Shown here: one piece after another, positions 36,085 through 44,185 of the stretch
Numbering within the stretch: the first letter of the stretch is position 1
Layout: each line of letters begins with the position of its first letter
Assembly (NCBI RefSeq): GCF_004217285.1
Contig: NZ_SHKS01000004.1
Span: 372,001-436,000, forward strand
DNA from: Streptomyces sp. BK239
Lineage (GTDB): Bacteria > Actinomycetota > Actinomycetes > Streptomycetales > Streptomycetaceae
Direction: 5' to 3'
Length of the DNA: 64,000 nucleotides
The notes under the pieces: model-generated
The model's input: only the letters and a program-made list of their open reading frames with translations
Database searches by the model: none
Told to the model about the DNA's origin: nothing
Position numbers and translations under genes: made by a program

Positions 36085-37953
36085 ATGCGCCCCGACACGC
36101 CAGAGCTCTGGTCCCCGCCCGCCGAGGCCGACCCACAGCAGCCTCGGCAGGTGCGCCGCATCCTGCGGCTGTTCCGCCCCTATCGAGCCCGCCTCGCGGT
36201 CGTCGGCCTGCTGGTCGCCGCCTCGTCGCTGGTCTCCGTGGCCACGCCGTTCCTCCTCAAGGAGATCCTCGACGTCGCCATCCCCGAGGGCCGCACCGGC
36301 CTGCTGAGCCTGCTCGCCCTCGGCATGATCCTCAGCGCCGTCCTGTCCGGCGTGTTCGGCGTCCTGCAGACCCTGATCTCCACAACGGTCGGCCAGCGCG
36401 TCATGCACGACCTGCGCACCGCCGTCTTCGGCCGTCTCCAGCGGATGTCGCTCGCGTTCTTCACCCGCACGCGCACCGGCGAGGTGCAGTCCCGCATCGC
36501 CAACGACATCGGCGGCATGCAGGCCACCGTCACCTCGACCGCGACCTCCCTGGTCTCGAACTTCACCAGCGTCGTCGCCACGGTCGTCGCCATGATCGCC
36601 CTCGACTGGCGTCTGACCGTCGTCTCGCTGCTGCTGCTCCCGGTCTTCGTGTGGATCAGCCGCCGCGTGGGCGACGAGCGCCGCAGAATCACCACCCGGC
36701 GCCAGAAGCAGATGGCGGCGATGGCGGCCACGGTCACCGAGTCGTTGTCGGTCAGCGGCATTCTCCTCGGCCGCACCATGGGCCGCGCCGACTCCCTCAC
36801 CCGGTCCTTCGCCGACGAGTCCGAGCGCCTGGTCGACTTGGAGGTCCGGTCGAACATGGCCGGCCGCTGGCGCATGGCCGTGATCGGGATCGTCATGTCG
36901 GCCATGCCGGCCTTCATCTACTGGACCGCGGGCATGGCCCTCCAGCTCGGCGGCCCCGACGTCTCCCTCGGCACGATCGTCGCGTTCGTCTCGCTCCAGC
37001 AGGGCCTGTTCCGCCCGGCGGTCAGTCTCCTGTCGACCGGTGTGCAGATCCAGACCTCCCTCGCGCTCTTCCAGCGGATCTTCGAGTACCTCGACCTCCC
37101 CGTCGACATCACCGAACGCGAGGACCCGGTCCACCTGGACCAGGTGAAGGGGGAGATCCGCTTCGAGAGCGTGTCCTTCCGGTACGACGACGGCGCGCGA
37201 GGCCGTGAAGACGCCCGTGGCACGACCGACGGAGACGGCCGGGGCGAGGGCGGGGCGGCGGGTCCCGTCCTGGACGGCATCGATCTCACCGTCCCCGCCG
37301 GCGGCAGCCTCGCCGTCGTCGGACCGACCGGCGCGGGCAAGTCCACGCTCGGCTGTCTGGTGCCCCGCCTGTACGACGTGACCGGCGGCCGGGTCACCCT
37401 CGACGGAGTCGACGTCCGCGACCTGGACTTCGACACCCTCGCACGCGCGGTCGGCGTCGTCTCGCAGGAGACGTACCTCTTCCACGCCACCGTCGCAGAG
37501 AACCTGCGCTTCGCCAAGCCGGACGCCACCGACGAGGAACTGCACGCGGCGGCGCGCGCGGCCCAGATCCACGACCACATCGCCGCACTGCCCGACGGCT
37601 ACGACACCGTCGTGGGCGAGCGCGGCCACCGCTTCTCCGGAGGCGAGAAACAGCGCCTGGCCATCGCCCGCACCATCTTGCGCGACCCGCCGGTGCTCAT
37701 CCTCGACGAGGCGACCAGCGCCCTGGACACCCGAACCGAGCACGCCGTCCAGGAGGCGATCGACGCCCTCTCCGCCAACCGCACCACCCTCACCATCGCC
37801 CACCGGCTGTCGACCATCCGCAGCGCCGACCAGATCGTGGTGCTCGACGCGGGCCGGGTGGCCGAACGCGGCACGCACGAGGAGTTGCTGGCGAGCGGAG
37901 GGCGGTACGCGGCTCTGGTGCGGCGGGACGCGCGACTGGAGCCGACAAGATGA
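36085..37953 (+). CDS. ABC multidrug-type exporter, permease-ATPase fusion
   Basis: 622 residues. Six-helix membrane domain (~35-330) and one ATPase with Walker A VVGPTGAGKSTLGCL, Q-loop SQETYLFHATVAENLRF, signature RFSGGEKQRLAIARTIL, Walker B VLILDEATSALDTRTE and H-loop IAHRLSTI, all intact, so it can work as a homodimer. An acidic, Gly-rich insert (~370-392) interrupts the first ATPase strands. ATG 36085 follows GAAGGAG. Divergent MarR gene and dyad suggest induction by its own substrate. Confidence 0.95.
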   Translation: MRPDTPELWSPPAEADPQQPRQVRRILRLFRPYRARLAVVGLLVAASSLVSVATPFLLKEILDVAIPEGRTGLLSLLALGMILSAVLSGVFGVLQTLISTTVGQRVMHDLRTAVFGRLQRMSLAFFTRTRTGEVQSRIANDIGGMQATVTSTATSLVSNFTSVVATVVAMIALDWRLTVVSLLLLPVFVWISRRVGDERRRITTRRQKQMAAMAATVTESLSVSGILLGRTMGRADSLTRSFADESERLVDLEVRSNMAGRWRMAVIGIVMSAMPAFIYWTAGMALQLGGPDVSLGTIVAFVSLQQGLFRPAVSLLSTGVQIQTSLALFQRIFEYLDLPVDITEREDPVHLDQVKGEIRFESVSFRYDDGARGREDARGTTDGDGRGEGGAAGPVLDGIDLTVPAGGSLAVVGPTGAGKSTLGCLVPRLYDVTGGRVTLDGVDVRDLDFDTLARAVGVVSQETYLFHATVAENLRFAKPDATDEELHAAARAAQIHDHIAALPDGYDTVVGERGHRFSGGEKQRLAIARTILRDPPVLILDEATSALDTRTEHAVQEAIDALSANRTTLTIAHRLSTIRSADQIVVLDAGRVAERGTHEELLASGGRYAALVRRDARLEPTR

Positions 37954-38006
37954 AAATATGGCCGGTGATGTCAGGTTTGTGACGATGTGCGGGTTACCGT
38001 GCCCGC

Positions 38007-38864
38007 ATGCAGATGAACACTCCGTCACGGAGAACGATGCGACTGACCCGCCGGGGCCGTCTCACCCTCATCGCGACCGGAGCTGTCGTGGCCGGCGCCG
38101 CCGTGGCGGTGCCGCTGCTGACCCCGGACGACCACAAGGAGAACAAGCGCCCCACCTCGCTGGTCATCCCCGAGGGCTGGCGCGCGAACCAGGTCTACGA
38201 GGCCGTCGACAAGACCCTCGCCCTGCCCGCCGGCACCACTAGGAAGACCCTGCCCGCCGCCGACCTGCGACTGCCGAACGACGCCGAGGGCAACCCGGAG
38301 GGCTACCTCTTCCCGGCGACGTACCCGCTGGAGGAGAAGACCACGCCGCAAGCCCTCCTGGCGTCGATGGTCGACACGGCGAACAAGAAGTTCAACGGCG
38401 CGCCGATCGCCGCGGGAGCGCAGCGCAACGCCATGAACGTCTATCAGGCGGTCACCATCGCCAGCATCGTCCAGGCCGAGGCGGCCACCAAGGACGACAT
38501 GGGCAAGGTGGCCCGCGTCGTCATCAACCGTCTGGAGCGCGGCATGCCGCTGCAGATGGACTCCACCCTCAACTACGCCCTGAACCGCTACACGGTGAGA
38601 ACCACGGAGAAGGACACCCGCGTCGCGAGCCCCTACAACTCCTACCAGCGCATGGGGCTGCCTCCGACGCCGATCGACAATCCTGGCGAGGAGGCGATGC
38701 AGGCGGCGATCAATCCGACGCCGGGCGACTGGTTGTACTTCGTCACGGTCAAGCCGGGCGACACACGCTTCACCGCGAGCTACGAGGAGCACCAGCGCAA
38801 CGTCGCGGAGTTCAACCGGAACCAGAGCGCGCAGGCCGTGCCGAGTCCGTCGAAGGTCCGGTGA
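38007..38864 (+). CDS. MltG-like endolytic transglycosylase
   Basis: 285 residues: basic N-terminus, one membrane anchor (TLIATGAVVAGAAVAVPLL), then an MltG/YceG domain outside the membrane. The catalytic glutamate is in ASIVQAEAA, followed by VINRLERGMPLQMDSTLNYAL and SPYNSYQRMGLPPTPIDNPG, all family hallmarks. MltG cuts nascent glycan strands and sets their length. It is shorter than the main actinomycete MltG (often >350 residues), so it is probably a second copy. Confidence 0.9.
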   Translation: MQMNTPSRRTMRLTRRGRLTLIATGAVVAGAAVAVPLLTPDDHKENKRPTSLVIPEGWRANQVYEAVDKTLALPAGTTRKTLPAADLRLPNDAEGNPEGYLFPATYPLEEKTTPQALLASMVDTANKKFNGAPIAAGAQRNAMNVYQAVTIASIVQAEAATKDDMGKVARVVINRLERGMPLQMDSTLNYALNRYTVRTTEKDTRVASPYNSYQRMGLPPTPIDNPGEEAMQAAINPTPGDWLYFVTVKPGDTRFTASYEEHQRNVAEFNRNQSAQAVPSPSKVR

Positions 38865-38901
38865 CCCGAACGCCGCGTTGTCTTGGTCTCGCGAGCGAAC
38901 A

Positions 38902-40038
38902 TCACGCGGCAGCGGCCGCTTCCCGCTCTTCCTCGCCCTGCGCGAGCAGCCGGGCGATCTCCCGCACCGCCGAGCGTCCGGCCCGGTTGGCGCCGATGGT
39001 GCTCGCGGACGGACCGTAGCCGACGAGGTGGACGCGGGGATCGGCGACCGCGCGGGTGCCCTCGACGCGGATGCCGCCGCCCGGCTCCCGCAGCCTCAGC
39101 GGCGTGAGATGGTCCACGGCGGGCCGGAAGCCGGTCGCCCAGAGGACGACGTCGGCGCTCACGTGCCGCCCGTCGTTCCACTCCACCCCGTCCGGGGTGA
39201 GCCGGTCGAACATGGGCAGCCGGTCGAGCACGCCGTCCGCCAGCCCCCGGCGGATCGCGTCGTTGAGCGGCAGGCCGGTCACGGAGACGACGCTCTTCGG
39301 CGGCAGCCCCCGCCGTACGCGTTCCTCCACGAGCGCCACCGCCGCACGACCCGCGTTCTCGTCGAAGGGGCCTTCGCGGAACACGGGCGGACGCCGGGTC
39401 ACCCAGGTGGTGTCGGCCGCGTACGGGGCGAGTTCCAGCAGGTGCTGCGTGCCTGACGCGCCCCCGCCCACCACGACCACGCGCAGGCCGGCGAAGGCCT
39501 CGGGCCCGGGGTATTGCGCGGTGTGCAACTGCCGTCCCCGGAACGTCTCCTGGCCGGGGTAGCGCGGCCAGAACGGCCGGTCCCAGGTGCCGGTGGCGTT
39601 GATCAGGGCCTTCGCGGACCAAGTACCGTCGGAAGTCTCCACGAGCAGCCGCCCCCGGGGCGCGGACCCGTCCTGCGCGCCGACCGCGCCGGCGTCGACG
39701 CTCGTCGAGCGCACGGCCCGCACGTCCACCGGCCGGCGCACCCGCAGGTCGAACGTGCGCTCGTAGCGCTCGAAGTACTCGCTGATGACCTCGGACGAGG
39801 GCCGCGCAGCGTCCGCGCCCGTCAGCTTCATGCCGGGCAGGGCATGCATCCCGTGCACCTTGCCGTACGTCAGTGAGGGCCAGCGGAACTGCCAGGCGCC
39901 GCCCGGGCCGGGGGAGTGGTCCAGCACCACGAAGTCGCGCTCCGGGACGAAGCCGGTGCGCCGCAGGTGATAGGCGCTGGACAGGCCCGCCTGCCCGGCG
40001 CCTGTCACGACCACCTCGACCTCGCGTATGTCGTTCAC
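38902..40038 (-). CDS. FAD/NADPH-dependent flavin monooxygenase-like oxidoreductase
   Basis: 378 residues. The FAD Rossmann motif is VVVTGAGQAGLSSAYHL at the N-terminus, and the second dinucleotide (NADPH) motif is VVVVGGGASGTQHLLEL near residue 190. ALINATGTWDRPFWPRYPG and DVVLWATGFRP match flavin monooxygenases of the YUCCA/CzcO group. It lies 114 bp downstream of ssuA on the same strand, so it could take part in sulfur-compound oxidation, but that is inferred from position. Confidence 0.9.
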   Translation of the reverse strand: MNDIREVEVVVTGAGQAGLSSAYHLRRTGFVPERDFVVLDHSPGPGGAWQFRWPSLTYGKVHGMHALPGMKLTGADAARPSSEVISEYFERYERTFDLRVRRPVDVRAVRSTSVDAGAVGAQDGSAPRGRLLVETSDGTWSAKALINATGTWDRPFWPRYPGQETFRGRQLHTAQYPGPEAFAGLRVVVVGGGASGTQHLLELAPYAADTTWVTRRPPVFREGPFDENAGRAAVALVEERVRRGLPPKSVVSVTGLPLNDAIRRGLADGVLDRLPMFDRLTPDGVEWNDGRHVSADVVLWATGFRPAVDHLTPLRLREPGGGIRVEGTRAVADPRVHLVGYGPSASTIGANRAGRSAVREIARLLAQGEEEREAAAAA

Positions 40039-40152
40039 GCCTCTGCCAACAGCGCCGAGGGCGTGGATCTTCCCCGCGCGGGCCGGCTCGCCTCCGCCAG
40101 GTGTGAAGCGCCTGCCCGGCCGACGACGGCACCCCGTCGAGGTGCCCGCGGG

Positions 40153-41178
40153 TCAGGACGACGCGTGCGGGGCGCTCGTCGAGGCGGGCAGGTTCCCGTT
40201 GTACCGACGGTCGACGAACTCACCGAAGTCGACCTTCCGCGGAATCAGCTTCAACTCGGTGAACGCGTCGGCGATCTTCTGTTCGGAGGCGATGAGCGGC
40301 TGGTCGACGGCGACCGCGACCCGCGTGGCGTTCGTCCGCCGTACCGACGCGAGCGCCACCTCGTACGGCAGCCGGGTGTCCTTCGCCCACACCTTCGCCC
40401 ACTCCTCCTGATGGTCGTACACCCAGGCGGTGGCCCGCCGAAGCCGGTCCAGGTAGTCCTTGATGGCGGCGGCCTTCTTCGCGTCCTTCAACGCGGCGGG
40501 CGCGGCGACCTGGAAGGTGAGCCCGTTGGTGATGCCGTCGCCGGTGGTGAGCACCCGGCCCTGCTTCGCCTGGAGCACCTGCGAGGTGTACGGGTCCCAC
40601 ACCGCCCATGCGTCGACCTTGCCCGAGGTGAACGCGGCGAGCGCGTCGGCCGGCTGGAGGTACTTGACCTTCACGTCGCTCAGGCTCAGCCCCGCGGCCT
40701 TCAGCGACGCGACCAGCTGGTAGTGCGCGGAGGAGCCCTGCGCCACGGCGACGGACCTGCCCTTGAGCTGGGAGGTCTGTGTGAACTTCGAGCCGTTCGG
40801 GACGAGGATGGTGTCGCCCTTGGACGTGCCGTGCCAGGCGGCGACGACCGAGATGCCGGATCCGGCGCCGGCCGCGAAGACGGGCGGGGTGTTGCCGACG
40901 CCGCCCACGTCGACGGCCTTGGCGTTGACGGCTTCCAGTAGGGGCGGACCCGAGGTGAAGGTGGACCACTTGATCTTGTAGTTCAGGTGGTCGAGTTCGC
41001 CGGCGGCTCGCAGGATGGCCTCGGAACCACCCTTCTGGTCCCCGACGTTGAGAGTGACGGAGCCCTTGCCGTCGGTGCCGCCGTCGGTGCCTGTGCTGGC
41101 CGAAGAGGCGCCACCGCAGGCGGTCAGCAGGAGAGCGAGGGGAAGCAGCAGGGCAGCGGAGGCGAGGGAGCGTCGCAT
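40153..41178 (-). CDS. ssuA: Sulfonate/nitrate-type ABC substrate-binding lipoprotein
   Basis: 341 residues. The signal peptide ends in the lipobox LLTAC (Cys ~21), so it is anchored outside the membrane. The mature part begins VTLNVGDQKGGSEAILRAAG and has PPLLEAVNAKAVDVGGVGNTPPVFAAGAGS, KGRSVAVAQGSSAHYQLVASL and KVDAWAVWDPYTSQVL, typical of SsuA aliphatic-sulfonate binders. It is the last of three ssuC-B-A genes behind a cysteine-type leader peptide. Confidence 0.93.
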   Translation of the reverse strand: MRRSLASAALLLPLALLLTACGGASSASTGTDGGTDGKGSVTLNVGDQKGGSEAILRAAGELDHLNYKIKWSTFTSGPPLLEAVNAKAVDVGGVGNTPPVFAAGAGSGISVVAAWHGTSKGDTILVPNGSKFTQTSQLKGRSVAVAQGSSAHYQLVASLKAAGLSLSDVKVKYLQPADALAAFTSGKVDAWAVWDPYTSQVLQAKQGRVLTTGDGITNGLTFQVAAPAALKDAKKAAAIKDYLDRLRRATAWVYDHQEEWAKVWAKDTRLPYEVALASVRRTNATRVAVAVDQPLIASEQKIADAFTELKLIPRKVDFGEFVDRRYNGNLPASTSAPHASS

Positions 41179-41294
41179 GGGGGATCCGTTTCGTGGCCGT
41201 GGGGGGATTCGTGGACGTGGGGGGAGGGGAACAGGAGACGGGCAGACGAGGAGACGGGGCAGGAGGATGCGGTGATCGGAGCCGCTTCCTCTGG

Positions 41295-42095
41295 TCAGGC
41301 GGCGGCTCGGGCGGCTTCGTCGGCCTTGGCGACTTGGGCGGGCTGGGCGGTATCCGGAGCTTCGGCGGCCGTGGCGTCGCCCCCGAGCCGCTGCAACAAC
41401 TCCGCGCGCAGCTCGGCGAAGCGCGGGTCGGCGATGTCACGCGGGCGTTCGAGGTCGATGTGCTGCTCGTGGGCGATGACACCGTCGTCCATCACCAGGA
41501 CGCGGTCGGCGAGCAGGACCGCCTCCTCCACATCGTGGGTGACCAGCAGCACCGCGCACCCGCGCCGCCGCCACAGCTCGTCCACCAGGCGCTGGGCCTT
41601 GATCCGGGTGAGGGCGTCGAGCGCGCCGAACGGCTCGTCGAGCAGCAGCAGATCGGGCTCGCGGACCAAGGCGCGGGCCAGCGAGACGCGTTGGGCCTCG
41701 CCACCGGAGAGGGTCTTCGGCCAGGCGTCGGTGCGGTGGCCGAGGCCCACCTCCTCCAACGCCTGCTCCGCGACGGAGCGTTCGGGACGGCCCGGGAGGC
41801 CGAGCAGCACGTTGCGCCACACCTTCTTCCACGGCATGAGACGCGGTGCCTGGAAGGCGACGGCCTTGCGGCGCGGCACCAGCACGGTGCCCTCGATGTC
41901 GCGGTCGAGCCCGGCGAGGATGCGCAGCAGAGTGGACTTGCCGCAGCCGCTGCGGCCGAGCAGCGCGACGAACTCGCCCGGCCGGATGGCGAGTCGGAGG
42001 TCGTTGATGACGGCGCGGCCGTCGAAGGAGCGGGTCAGCCCCTCGACCCGCACGGCCGAGGTGGGGGTCACCGGCCGGTGAACGTCGGTCGCCAT
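41295..42095 (-). CDS. ssuB: Sulfonate ABC transporter ATPase
   Basis: 266 residues: Walker A LLGRSGCGKSTLLRILAG, Q-loop AFQAPRLMPWKKV, signature TLSGGEAQRVSLARALVREP, Walker B LLLLDEPFGALDALTR and H-loop VTHDVEEAV, all intact. It matches SsuB/TauB. ATG 42095 is chosen, so the gene overlaps the end of ssuC by 28 bp (translational coupling). The C-terminal ~25 residues are an Ala-rich extension. Confidence 0.94.
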   Translation of the reverse strand: MATDVHRPVTPTSAVRVEGLTRSFDGRAVINDLRLAIRPGEFVALLGRSGCGKSTLLRILAGLDRDIEGTVLVPRRKAVAFQAPRLMPWKKVWRNVLLGLPGRPERSVAEQALEEVGLGHRTDAWPKTLSGGEAQRVSLARALVREPDLLLLDEPFGALDALTRIKAQRLVDELWRRRGCAVLLVTHDVEEAVLLADRVLVMDDGVIAHEQHIDLERPRDIADPRFAELRAELLQRLGGDATAAEAPDTAQPAQVAKADEAARAAA

Positions 42096-42982
42096 TGCAG
42101 CAGCAGCCTTTCGAGAGAACGGACGACGAAGTCGGCGAGGAGGCCGAGGAAGGCGTAGACGATGAGGCAGACGACGATCACGTCGGTCTGCAGGAAGTCC
42201 CGCGCCTGCCCGATGAGGAACCCGATGCCGGAGTCGGCGTTGACCTGCTCGGCGAAGACGAGGGCGAGCCAGGCGATGCCGAGCGAATAGCGCAGGCCGG
42301 TCATGGCGCCGGGCAGTGCGCCCGGCAGCACGACATGCCGCACCAGACCCCAGCGCGACAGTCCGAGGGACTCCCCGGCCTCGATCAACTGGGCGTCCAC
42401 GCCGCGGATACCGGCGTAGACGTTCAGGTACAGCGGGAAGGTCACGCCGAGCGTGATGATCGCGACCTTCGGGGCCTCGCCGATGCCGAACCAGATGATG
42501 AACAGCGGAATGAGACCGACGAAGGGAACCGTCCGCAGCATCTGGACCGGCGCGTCGACGAGATCCTCGCCGATCCGGAACAGCCCGGAGAGCAGGGCGA
42601 GTCCGGTGCCGACCACGATGCCGAGCGCGAGCCCGGCTGCCACACGCTGAAGCGAGGTGCCTATGGCGGAGGGGAGCGAGCCGTCGGAGACCAGCTCGCC
42701 GGCGACCTGCGCGATCCGGCCGGGCGACGCGAGCACGTCGGGCGTCAACGCGCCAGTACTGCTGAGGAGTTGCCACAACCCCAGAAGGACGAGCGGTCCG
42801 GCGGTCCGGCGTAGCCAGCGGGGCACGCGGGTGCGGCGGGCGGAGCGGGGGAGGAGTGGTTCGAGCTCGGGGGAGTCTTCGCGCCCGGAAGGGGCGTCGC
42901 TCGCCTTGACGGCAGGCGACGAGGCCGACAAAGGCGAAATATCGGATTCGGGAGACTCGGGTGGGGCGTGACTGATGCTCAT
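42068..42982 (-). CDS. ssuC: Sulfonate ABC transporter permease
   Basis: 304 residues with about six transmembrane helices after a Ser/Pro-rich N-terminal extension (~55 residues). The ATPase-contact EAA loop reads AGESLGLSRWGLVRHVVLPGALPGAMTGLRYSLGIAWLALVFAEQ, the SsuC/TauC form. First gene of ssuCBA; a GGAGGAG stretch precedes the ATG. Its leader region holds the 27-codon peptide 241 bp upstream. Confidence 0.93.
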   Translation of the reverse strand: MSISHAPPESPESDISPLSASSPAVKASDAPSGREDSPELEPLLPRSARRTRVPRWLRRTAGPLVLLGLWQLLSSTGALTPDVLASPGRIAQVAGELVSDGSLPSAIGTSLQRVAAGLALGIVVGTGLALLSGLFRIGEDLVDAPVQMLRTVPFVGLIPLFIIWFGIGEAPKVAIITLGVTFPLYLNVYAGIRGVDAQLIEAGESLGLSRWGLVRHVVLPGALPGAMTGLRYSLGIAWLALVFAEQVNADSGIGFLIGQARDFLQTDVIVVCLIVYAFLGLLADFVVRSLERLLLQWRPTFTGR

Positions 42983-43171
42983 GGGGGCTCCACAGGAGGA
43001 GGGGCGACCAGTGGGGGCATGCCTCCGCGCCGCCGGGTCACGTCAGAGCGCAACCCGACCGGATCGACGACTTCAACCGCGACCGGACGGGTGACGGCAA
43101 GCAGGGCCGAGGGGGTGAATCCCGCGCACCCGGCACAGTGGCATGGCCGACCGACTCACGCGAGGGCGCAG

Positions 43172-43223
43172 CTGAAGAGGAGGGCGGAGGCGAAGAGACC
43201 GCGAAGGTGGAGAGGGGAAGGCG
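43172..43223 (-). promoter_or_regulatory. C/U-rich, G-poor transcript tract (possible Rho-utilisation site)
   Basis: Directly after the leader peptide's stop codon, the transcript strand reads CGCCTTCCCCTCTCCACC and then about 35 more nt that are mostly C and U (TCTCTTCGCCTCCGCCCTCC...). Such C-rich, G-poor runs are rut sites for Rho. A ribosome stalled near the end of the leader would cover it. The remaining ~190 nt to ssuC contain no gene. Confidence 0.5.
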
Positions 43224-43307
43224 TCAGCAGCCGCGACGACACGCGGCGGAGGCCACCCGCAGCAGGTCGATATGACCGCGCGTGGTGAGGAAGGCTGAAC
43301 GCAACAT
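43224..43307 (-). CDS. Sulfur-type leader peptide (27 residues)
   Basis: A 27-codon ORF read by hand, too short for routine gene calling. It begins MLRSAFLTTRG and contains TTRGHIDLLRVASAACR, which matches the actinomycete SRRHIDLxRVxSAxC leader-peptide pattern found ahead of sulfur-assimilation genes. Cysteine codons are at positions 23 and 27, the latter being the final sense codon. It lies 241 bp upstream of ssuC on the same strand. By analogy with cysteine-rich attenuator ORFs in mycobacteria, scarcity of cysteinyl-tRNA would stall ribosomes here and raise ssuCBA expression. The mechanism is inferred. Confidence 0.85.
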   Translation of the reverse strand: MLRSAFLTTRGHIDLLRVASAACRRGC

Positions 43308-43430
43308 GCGACTGAACGTAGCCAGACGGCCCGACCATGGTCAACGCCGTCTCGCGGATCGGACTGCCGCGCTCCACTCGCCGAACCGCCGGCCGGGTGT
43401 GGAATCCGGCATCCGGGTCAGGATGGGAAC

Positions 43431-43853
43431 ATGCCAGAAGCGTTCACCACACGAGTCCTGCACATCGCCTCCGGCTCACAGGAGAGCGTCGTCGACCTCA
43501 CCCGTGACTGCGAGGGCTTCCTCCGGGAGGAGGCGGCCGGTCGCGACGGCCTGCTCAACGTCTTCGTCCCGCACGCCACCGCCGGCATCGCGGTGATCGA
43601 GACGGGCGCGGGCAGCGACGACGACCTCCTCGCCGCCCTGCACACCCTGCTCCCCGCAGACGATCGCTGGCAACACCGCCACGGCAGCCCCGGCCACGGC
43701 CGCGACCACGTCCTACCGGCCTTCGTCCCACCCCATGCGACCTTGCCGGTCGTCAACGGAAGGCTGCAACTGGGCACGTGGCAGTCGGTCTGCCTGGTGG
43801 ACACCAACAAGGACAACGTCAACCGTCAGGTCCGACTGAGCTTCCTGGGCTGA
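43431..43853 (+). CDS. yjbQ: YjbQ-family protein (secondary thiamine-phosphate synthase-like)
   Basis: 140-residue protein of the UPF0047/YjbQ family. Conserved parts are GLLNVFVPHATAGIAVIETG (His near the putative active site), DLLAALHTLLP and LGTWQSVCLVDTN. Overexpressed E. coli YjbQ can make thiamine phosphate weakly; the true role is unknown. ATG 43431 follows GGATGGGAAC. It is divergent from the ssu leader region. Confidence 0.9.
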   Translation: MPEAFTTRVLHIASGSQESVVDLTRDCEGFLREEAAGRDGLLNVFVPHATAGIAVIETGAGSDDDLLAALHTLLPADDRWQHRHGSPGHGRDHVLPAFVPPHATLPVVNGRLQLGTWQSVCLVDTNKDNVNRQVRLSFLG

Positions 43854-43912
43854 GCTGAGCCGGGCCGCCGGTCCTCTCTACGCGGCACGGGCCCGAACGT
43901 GATCGAACGCGC

Positions 43913-44140
43913 TTACGGCGGTCCGGGAGGTGTCGCGTCGGTGAGTGGGCCCAGCAGCGGGAACGCCCGCTCCAGCGGTGTGGTGTCGGTGTGCCAGTCC
44001 CTCTTGGCCCCGTTCGCCACCTGACACAGAGTCCACCAGGCGGGCAGGACCGCCAGCCCCACCCCGACCCCGATCAGCTTCCGTCGCTCCAACGAGATCC
44101 CCCATGCTGCCTTCGGGGGCACCGTGTCTGGCTCAAGCAC
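43913..44140 (-). pseudogene. Truncated duplicate of the gene at 61849-62328
   Basis: SLERRKLIGVGVGLAVLPAWWTLCQVANG and KRDWHTDTTPLERAFPLLGPLTDA are nearly identical to the first ~55 residues of the protein at 61849-62328. Here the C-terminal two-thirds is missing (ends TPPGPP), and the ATG is out of frame because the G-run after it is shorter. It therefore cannot make the same product. It belongs to the 250-bp repeat at 43935-44185. Confidence 0.8.
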
Positions 44141-44185
44141 CTCACCCGGACCACCTATTGATCACAACCGCATACGCGCCCTTAG
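43935..44185. repeat. Dispersed repeat copy 1 (partner 62156-62408)
   Basis: Near-identical over its whole ~250 bp to 62156-62408 in the same orientation, with scattered substitutions and small indels. It covers the 5' part of a small membrane-protein gene and ~70 bp before it. Both copies end at the same CGCCCTTA, where the IS element begins in this copy. Confidence 0.85.

Noticed and set aside
36067..38028. A 653-residue minus-strand frame opposite the ABC exporter and MltG gene.
   Set aside because: No recognisable domain; the opposite strand carries all ABC motifs.
43156..43377. A 73-residue minus frame over the ssu leader region.
   Set aside because: It is in a different frame from the leader peptide and has no RBS or family match. 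The 27-codon leader in the other frame is far better supported.
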